Program-made: the position numbers and the translations under genes
The notes under the pieces: model-generated
What the model was told of the DNA's origin: nothing
What the model saw: the letters and a program-made list of their open reading frames with translations, nothing else
The model's database searches: none
IMG/VR virus record: IMGVR_UViG_3300032285_000759
Location: 1-33,168 of that record
Direction: 5' to 3' (one strand)
DNA from: a virus
Length of the DNA: 33,168 bases
Shown: positions 28,811-33,168 of the stretch, piece after piece
Position numbering within the stretch: the first letter of the stretch is position 1
Layout of the letters: each line of letters opens with the position of its first letter

Positions 28811-30405
28811 TGTTTGGCGCACCTAATTTTTTCTTTAGTGGTGCTAAAAAATCCACATATCGAGTAATTCAACAATTTAATTCAACAAGTAGTTGGACTG
28901 CTCCTACTGGTGTTACTAGCATTAATTATTTGGTTGTTGCTGGTGGTGGTGGAGGTGGTTATTATTCACCTGGATATGGTGCTGGTGGTGGTGGTGCTGG
29001 TGGATATTTAACAGGAACAAACTTATCAGTTACACCTGGAACAAATTACACAGTAACAGTAGGTGCAGGTGGTGCACCGGGAACTTCATCAATAGCACCA
29101 AGTGGCTCTAATTCTGTCTTTTCAAGCATTACTTCTTATGGCGGTGGAGGTGGTGCTCAAGGTTTATCTACAGCACAAGCGGGTGGAAATGGTGGCTCAG
29201 GTGGTGGATCAGCGGCAGGTGGTACTGCTGGCTCTGCAACACCATCAGGTCAAGGTAATAATGGTGGTAGTGGATTTTATGGAACAGGTCAATACACTGG
29301 TGGAGGTGGAGGTGGAGCTGGAGCAGTAGGCAATAACTCTCCAACACCTACTGGTGGCGCTGGTCTTTCCAATTCAATAAGTGGATCAAGTGTTTATTAC
29401 GCTGGTGGTGGCGGTGGTAGTAATGAAAGTAATCCAGGCTCAACAGTTTATGCGGGTGGAGTAGGTGGTGGTGGTAATGGAGGGGCTTACAATTCTGGCA
29501 CTAATATTCCAGCTACATCAGGTGCAGCAAATACTGGTGGTGGCGGTGGAGGTGGTGCAGAAAGTGCCGCAGGTGCTGGTGGCTCTGGTGTAGTCATCAT
29601 TTCTTATTTAGTCCCAAATACAACAAGAACAGCAATATTTACTGGTTCAGGTTCATGGACAGTACCCACAGGTGTGACAAGTGTTAATTACCTGGTTGTA
29701 GCTGGTGGTGGAGGTGGTGGTTATTCAGCAAGTTCTTCTGGAGGGGGCGGTGGAGGTGCTGGTGGTTATTTAGCTGGTTCAAGTTTGTCTGTTTCATCAG
29801 GCACAACTTATTCAATTACAGTAGGAGCTGGGGGTAGTGGTTCTGTTATTGCCGCCACATTTGGAGGTAATGGATCAAATTCTTTATTAGGCACTTTAGT
29901 AAATGGATCAACTGGTTCAGTTGGTGGTGGTGGTGCTGGATCATCTACATTTGCTGGAGCATCTTATGATGTAGGCCAAAATGGTGGATCAGGAGGCGGT
30001 GGTGCATCATATGCCGTTGGTCCTGGAGGTAATGGTACATCAGGCCAAGGAAATAATGGTGGAACAGCTACTGCTACTTCGCCTTATAGTGGTGGAGGTG
30101 GTGGTGGTGCTAGTGCTGTGGGAGCTAATGCTTCATTAACTGGTGGAGGAAATGGTGGGAATGGTTCTTCATCAAGCATAACTGGCACAAGTGTTACTTA
30201 TGCTGGTGGTGGAGGAGGAGGAACTAATGCTTCTTCTGGAAATCAAGGATTTGGTGGAACTGGTGGTGGTGGACAAGGACAATATACAAGTGGGCCTGTT
30301 GCAACTGCTGGAACAACTAATTTAGGTGCTGGAGGAGGTGGTGCTTGTGGGTCTTCTCAGGGTGGTGCTAATGGTGGTTCTGGAATTGTGGTAATTTCAT
30401 GGTAA
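28810..30405 (+). CDS. glycine-rich tail fibre/tip protein, 531 aa
   Basis: Nearly one quarter or more glycine by eye. It contains two tandem copies of a long module: each opens with SWTxPTGVTSxNYLVVAGGG and ends GSGVVIISY or GSGIVVISW (about 28885-29610 and 29650-30402). Such Gly-rich domains of polyglycine sandwich type occur at the receptor-binding tip of phage fibres. The ATG at 28810 is preferred as it overlaps the previous stop; an upstream frame start at 28777 lies inside the other gene. Codon use is heavily GGT/GGA. Confidence 0.7.
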   Translation: MFGAPNFFFSGAKKSTYRVIQQFNSTSSWTAPTGVTSINYLVVAGGGGGGYYSPGYGAGGGGAGGYLTGTNLSVTPGTNYTVTVGAGGAPGTSSIAPSGSNSVFSSITSYGGGGGAQGLSTAQAGGNGGSGGGSAAGGTAGSATPSGQGNNGGSGFYGTGQYTGGGGGGAGAVGNNSPTPTGGAGLSNSISGSSVYYAGGGGGSNESNPGSTVYAGGVGGGGNGGAYNSGTNIPATSGAANTGGGGGGGAESAAGAGGSGVVIISYLVPNTTRTAIFTGSGSWTVPTGVTSVNYLVVAGGGGGGYSASSSGGGGGGAGGYLAGSSLSVSSGTTYSITVGAGGSGSVIAATFGGNGSNSLLGTLVNGSTGSVGGGGAGSSTFAGASYDVGQNGGSGGGGASYAVGPGGNGTSGQGNNGGTATATSPYSGGGGGGASAVGANASLTGGGNGGNGSSSSITGTSVTYAGGGGGGTNASSGNQGFGGTGGGGQGQYTSGPVATAGTTNLGAGGGGACGSSQGGANGGSGIVVISW

Positions 30406-30623
30406 AAATCTATCAACTTTACGGCATAGAAACCGCCTTTCAGTTACTTAGACCAGATGCTAAGTGGCAAATCACTAACCGCAACATCACGCAATGGGAA
30501 GACCCAAGACCATGTCCTACATGGGAAGAATTGGATGCGGTAATGGAAAAGATTAAGGCTTTTGAAGACTCTATCAACACCATTTGGACAGACGAACAGA
30601 TTAAAGAATTAGGGGGAACATAA
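30399..30623 (+). CDS. small fibre-associated protein, 74 aa
   Basis: MVKIYQLYGIETAFQLLRPD and a PCPTWEELDAVMEKIKAFE helix suggest relation to XkdW-like or fibre-assembly proteins that follow fibre genes, with weak support. The ATG overlaps the end of the Gly-rich gene; the stop overlaps the next start (TAATG). Likely a chaperone or small tail component. Confidence 0.55.
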   Translation: MVKIYQLYGIETAFQLLRPDAKWQITNRNITQWEDPRPCPTWEELDAVMEKIKAFEDSINTIWTDEQIKELGGT

Positions 30624-30997
30624 TGGCTCACTTTGCAGAATTAGACTCAAACAATGTTGTTAAACAGGTGATTGTTGTTAGCAACGCAGACACATCAACG
30701 GCACAAGGTGAAGAAAAAGAATCAATTGGCATTGCCTTTTGTGAGCGTTTGCTTGGTGGCATTTGGGTAAAAACAAGTTACAACGGCAACATCAGAAAAA
30801 ATTACGCTGGTATTGGTTTTACTTACGACAAAGATCGTGATGCTTTTATTGCTCCAAAGCCATACAATTCTTGGGTTTTGAATGAAACCACTTGCAGATG
30901 GGATGCGCCTGTGGCCTTACCTAGTGACTCTGGAACTGGCGAACCTCCAAAAATGTACTCATGGGATGAAACCACAACCAATTGGGTTGCCGCATGA
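30623..30997 (+). CDS. conserved phage virion-associated protein, 124 aa
   Basis: MAHFAELDSNNVVKQVIVVS, then GGIWVKTSYNGNIRKNYAGI, FTYDKDRDAFIAPKPYNSWV, and a YSWDETTTNWVAA tail form a pattern that recurs in many aquatic phages, usually beside structural or fibre genes. Two W-rich motifs (SWVLNETTCRWDAP and YSWDETTTNW) look like an internal repeat. Function unknown; neck or fibre association by context. Confidence 0.75.
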   Translation: MAHFAELDSNNVVKQVIVVSNADTSTAQGEEKESIGIAFCERLLGGIWVKTSYNGNIRKNYAGIGFTYDKDRDAFIAPKPYNSWVLNETTCRWDAPVALPSDSGTGEPPKMYSWDETTTNWVAA

Positions 30998-31305
30998 AAT
31001 GGCGCATTGATGAAATAGAAGCACAAGATGGCGTAATCACGGCCGTCAAGTACCATATTTCTCATGTAGAAAATGACCAATTGGTTGAGTCTGAGGGTAA
31101 TTGGACATTTAGAAAGCCACACGAAGACGTGCCGTTTGACACAGTTACAGAAGAACTTGTCATCAGCTGGTTACAAGAAGACGAAATCATTAATGGAAAT
31201 CCTGTGATATCAGGAAGAATCCTAGAGCAACACAACGAATTGGCAAAAGAAAAGGTCGTTGCGCCTTGGAAACCTCAAATATTCATTCCTAATATAAAAG
31301 GATAA
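30994..31305 (+). CDS. conserved phage protein of unknown function, 103 aa
   Basis: The ATG at 30994 overlaps the previous stop (ATGA), so it is used rather than the longer in-frame start. The protein MKWRIDEIEAQDGVITAVKY ... ISWLQEDEI appears as a beta-sheet fold, common in aquatic phages next to the preceding family. No function known; probably structural or assembly-related. Confidence 0.7.
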   Translation: MKWRIDEIEAQDGVITAVKYHISHVENDQLVESEGNWTFRKPHEDVPFDTVTEELVISWLQEDEIINGNPVISGRILEQHNELAKEKVVAPWKPQIFIPNIKG

Positions 31306-31308
31306 TCC

Positions 31309-32280
31309 ATGACTGCGCCGATTGACATCATTACATCTGCTCTAAAAGACATTGGCGCGTTGGCTGCGGGCGAGACACCCACGCCTGAAGCTGCTCAAGA
31401 TGCGTTCATTATGATGAACCGCATGATTGACCAGTGGTCCAATGAGCAAATGATGGTGTTCTATAAGACAGAAATCATCTACACATTAACACCTGGTCAA
31501 ACCCAATACACGATTGGCCCTGGCGGTGAAATCGGCTCGGTGTTTACTGGGTCGATTACGAATAACGTTTTGACAGTATCTGCCATTACGTCAGGTGCTA
31601 TTTCTTTGGGCATGACGATCACAGGAACTGGTGTACAGACCGGCACTAAGATTACTGGCTTTCTGACTGGTGCGGGTGGTAACGTCAATGAGGTTGGCAC
31701 ATACCAACTCAATATTTCTCAAAACGTCAGCTCAACAACCATCAATGCTTTCTACCAGCGCCCACTTAGCATCAATTCGGCTTTTGTACGCATTAATACA
31801 TCACAAAGCGGTGTCCCTATTCTGAACGGCGGTTTGGACTATCCTGTGGCCATTCTGAACGTTGAAGACTATGAAATGATTGGTCTGAAGACTTTGAACG
31901 GACCTTGGCCAAAGGCTTTGTACTACCAACCCACGGAAACGCTTGGAAATCTGTTTGTTTGGCCAAACCCAGCCCAGGGCGAAATGCACATTTTTGCCGA
32001 TACATTGTTCAGCCAATACACCTCGATCAATGACACAATGTTGCTGCCACAAGGCTTCGAGAGCTGTCTAGAATGGTGTTTAGCAGAGCGTTTAATGCCT
32101 CAGTATGGTAAGGCCAGCGCCACACAGATTCAGATGGTTAACGCCTTTGCAGCACAGGGCAAAAGCACATTAAAGCGCACAAACATGAAACCAGTACAAA
32201 GTGCAAGATACTCAGATGCTTTGCTAATGAGTCGGGCAAAAGATGCTGGTTGGATTTTGACGGGGGGTTTCCTAAGGTGA
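31309..32280 (+). CDS. P22 gp4-like tail accessory factor with inserted domain, 323 aa
   Basis: gp4 binds below the portal and begins tail assembly. The N-terminal helix ([40 protein letters not shown]) and strands ([18 protein letters not shown]) are family-like, as is the C-terminal [20 protein letters not shown] helix. P22 gp4 is 166 aa, but this family is often near 200; here a beta-rich insert of about 70 residues (31540-31749) splits the usual PGGEI...[11 protein letters not shown] sequence. The insert is homologous to that in the gp10-like gene. AAAGGATAA precedes the ATG. Confidence 0.88.
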   Translation: MTAPIDIITSALKDIGALAAGETPTPEAAQDAFIMMNRMIDQWSNEQMMVFYKTEIIYTLTPGQTQYTIGPGGEIGSVFTGSITNNVLTVSAITSGAISLGMTITGTGVQTGTKITGFLTGAGGNVNEVGTYQLNISQNVSSTTINAFYQRPLSINSAFVRINTSQSGVPILNGGLDYPVAILNVEDYEMIGLKTLNGPWPKALYYQPTETLGNLFVWPNPAQGEMHIFADTLFSQYTSINDTMLLPQGFESCLEWCLAERLMPQYGKASATQIQMVNAFAAQGKSTLKRTNMKPVQSARYSDALLMSRAKDAGWILTGGFLR

Positions 32281-32305
32281 CATATTCCGCTAATTTATGT
32301 ATAAT
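32277..32305 (+). promoter_or_regulatory. strong promoter candidate for the HNH gene
   Basis: GTGACA (32277-32282, 5 of 6) and TATAAT (32300-32305, 6 of 6) with 17-base spacing, overlapping the gp4-like stop. Transcript start near 32312, followed by AAAGGAG 6 bases before the HNH ATG. It may also feed the gp10-like gene. Confidence 0.75.
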
Positions 32306-32331
32306 GATTTTGTACTTTAAAGGAGTAAATC

Positions 32332-32913
32332 ATGTACACAAAAGAGGAAGCAATTTTAAGGAAACGTGCAAGAGACAGAGCAGCATATGCCAGAAAAGTT
32401 GGTGGATTAGTAGGTAATCCAGGCAGGCCATCAAATACACCAGATGTATTGTGGAGCAAAGTAGACAAACGTGGCGAAGATGAATGTTGGGAATGGAAAG
32501 GTTACAAGAATGCAGAAGGTTATGGGAGGACATGGATTAATGATGTTGGCTATTACGCCCATCGTGTCATTTTTAACCTTGTCAACCCAAACATTATTCA
32601 ATTATCTGCTCCAAAAGATTCGGCAGACAATGGATATATTTTGCATACTTGCGATAATCCATCTTGTTGCAATCCTAAACATTTATTTGTTGGGACTCAT
32701 CAAGACAATATGGCGGACAAATTTAACAAGAATAGACAAAAAAGATTTCCAAGTGATAGCGGTCCAAGGTGTAAACTTTCAATGACCCAAGCAAGAGAAG
32801 CTAGAGAATTGAAAAAAAATGGTATGAGTACAAGAGATTTGGCAAAGCAATTTGGGCTTAGTTTGCCGAGCATGAAAACATTGTTAGCTGGTAAATCTTA
32901 CAAGGAAGATTAA
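32332..32913 (+). CDS. HNH homing-type endonuclease with HTH tail, 193 aa
   Basis: HNH_3-type core: ECWEWKGYKNAEGYGRTW, YAHRVIF with His77, ILHTCDNPSCCNPKHLFVG with His105, Cys107, Cys112/113 and His117, and GTHQDNMADK with Asn126. The C-terminal part, LSMTQAREARELKKNGMSTR and DLAKQFGLSLPSMKTLLAGK, is a helix-turn-helix like that of NUMOD-bearing homing nucleases. It is inserted between the gp4- and gp10-like genes, with its own promoter, and is probably a free-standing selfish element that cuts phages lacking it. Confidence 0.9.
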   Translation: MYTKEEAILRKRARDRAAYARKVGGLVGNPGRPSNTPDVLWSKVDKRGEDECWEWKGYKNAEGYGRTWINDVGYYAHRVIFNLVNPNIIQLSAPKDSADNGYILHTCDNPSCCNPKHLFVGTHQDNMADKFNKNRQKRFPSDSGPRCKLSMTQAREARELKKNGMSTRDLAKQFGLSLPSMKTLLAGKSYKED

Positions 32914-33168
32914 ATGCCCGATTTTGGTTTTGTAGGCGCGAGTTATACGGCTCAATCCATCTACCAAGATGCGAGCGAGTGTATAAACTTCATCCCAGAA
33001 ATTGATCCTACATTACCACAGGGATCAAGAGGGGTAGTTGCGCTTTATCCAACGCCAGGCTTAACGACTCAGGTTGTGTTGCCAGCTGGTGCTGAAATCA
33101 GGGGAATGCGTACGCTATCAGGCGGTAATCAAATGATTGCAGTCTGCGGTGCTTATGTTTATGTGTTG
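32914..33168 (+). CDS. P22 gp10-like packaged DNA stabilisation protein (5' part; continues at base 1)
   Basis: The first 85 codons of the gp10-like gene, starting MPDFGFVGASYTAQSIYQD, which is the typical beginning of phage stabilisation proteins of the P22 gp10 family. The gene starts one base after the stop of the preceding HNH gene (TAA at 32911-32913). The upstream sequence AAGGAAGATTAA places a Shine-Dalgarno-like AAGGA about 8 bases before the ATG. The frame stays open to the last base, and the last codon TTG is followed in frame by AAT at base 1, so the window is cut inside this gene. The protein is expected to sit below the gp4 ring in the tail and hold packaged DNA in the head. Confidence 0.85.
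   Translation, partial: MPDFGFVGASYTAQSIYQDASECINFIPEIDPTLPQGSRGVVALYPTPGLTTQVVLPAGAEIRGMRTLSGGNQMIAVCGAYVYVL

Noticed and set aside
1-33168. tRNA genes, CRISPR arrays, insertion sequences
   Set aside because: I saw no cloverleaf-like sequence, no regularly spaced direct repeats and no transposase; the repeats in fibre genes are protein-module repeats. A tRNA scan was not possible here.

Overview
This window is almost certainly one complete, circularly permuted genome of a short-tailed (podovirus-type) phage with a P22-like virion. The last 85 codons (from the ATG at 32914) read in frame, with no gap, into the first bases, so the two ends join inside one tail gene. The virion genes are P22-type: small terminase, large terminase, P22-fold portal, scaffold, P22-type coat, gp4-like tail accessory factor, gp10-like stabilisation protein, then three ejection-type proteins. 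Similar small-gene sets are common in phages and prophages of Gram-negative bacteria, and the spanins and lysis cassette also imply a Gram-negative host. A freshwater betaproteobacterial host would be plausible, but that is only a guess.

Layout. (1) 32914 to the end plus 1-8381, + strand: gp10-like protein, a 77-aa protein, three large ejection-type proteins and a collar-domain fibre. (2) 8378-10719, +: lysis cassette of small membrane proteins, nested spanin pair Rz/Rz1, a two-helix holin candidate, an M15-type endolysin and a small protein. (3) 10716-12862, - strand: tightly overlapping early operon with a YdaU-like replication protein, a 56-aa protein, RusA resolvase, a 35-aa membrane peptide, an unknown protein, a zinc ribbon and a YbcO-like nuclease. 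(4) 12872-13293: control region with a three-way-junction RNA ending in a T run, a 50-aa Cro/YdaS-like regulator, divergent promoter candidates and inverted operator-like repeats. (5) 13294-17419, +: small early genes, then recombination genes (ERF annealing protein, YqaJ/lambda-exonuclease, short SSB-like protein), more small proteins and a GroES-like co-chaperonin. A minus-strand HNH endonuclease sits at 17420-17971. (6) 18012-24588, +: packaging and head genes. (7) 24678-31305, +: tail fibres and small structural proteins, placed between coat and gp4, unlike in P22. (8) 31309-32913, +: gp4-like gene and a second HNH endonuclease with its own near-consensus promoter.

How it works together. 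The Cro-like protein probably controls the divergent promoters around 13.2 kb. Leftward transcription reads the structured RNA and then replication and resolvase genes; rightward transcription reads the recombination set. ERF, exonuclease, SSB-like protein, RusA and the YbcO-like nuclease form a full strand-annealing and junction-resolving set. No DNA polymerase, helicase, integrase or CI-type repressor is recognisable. The phage therefore probably relies on host replication proteins and is probably not integrating, although its early region looks derived from temperate lambdoid-type phages.

Most interesting: the structured RNA between the Cro-like and replication genes, the inverted operators with a possibly leaderless regulator, an accessory domain inserted into both gp4- and gp10-like proteins, a phage GroES-like gene, a lysis-region gene whose natural start codon is ATT, and a heavily overlapped pair of zinc-binding genes.
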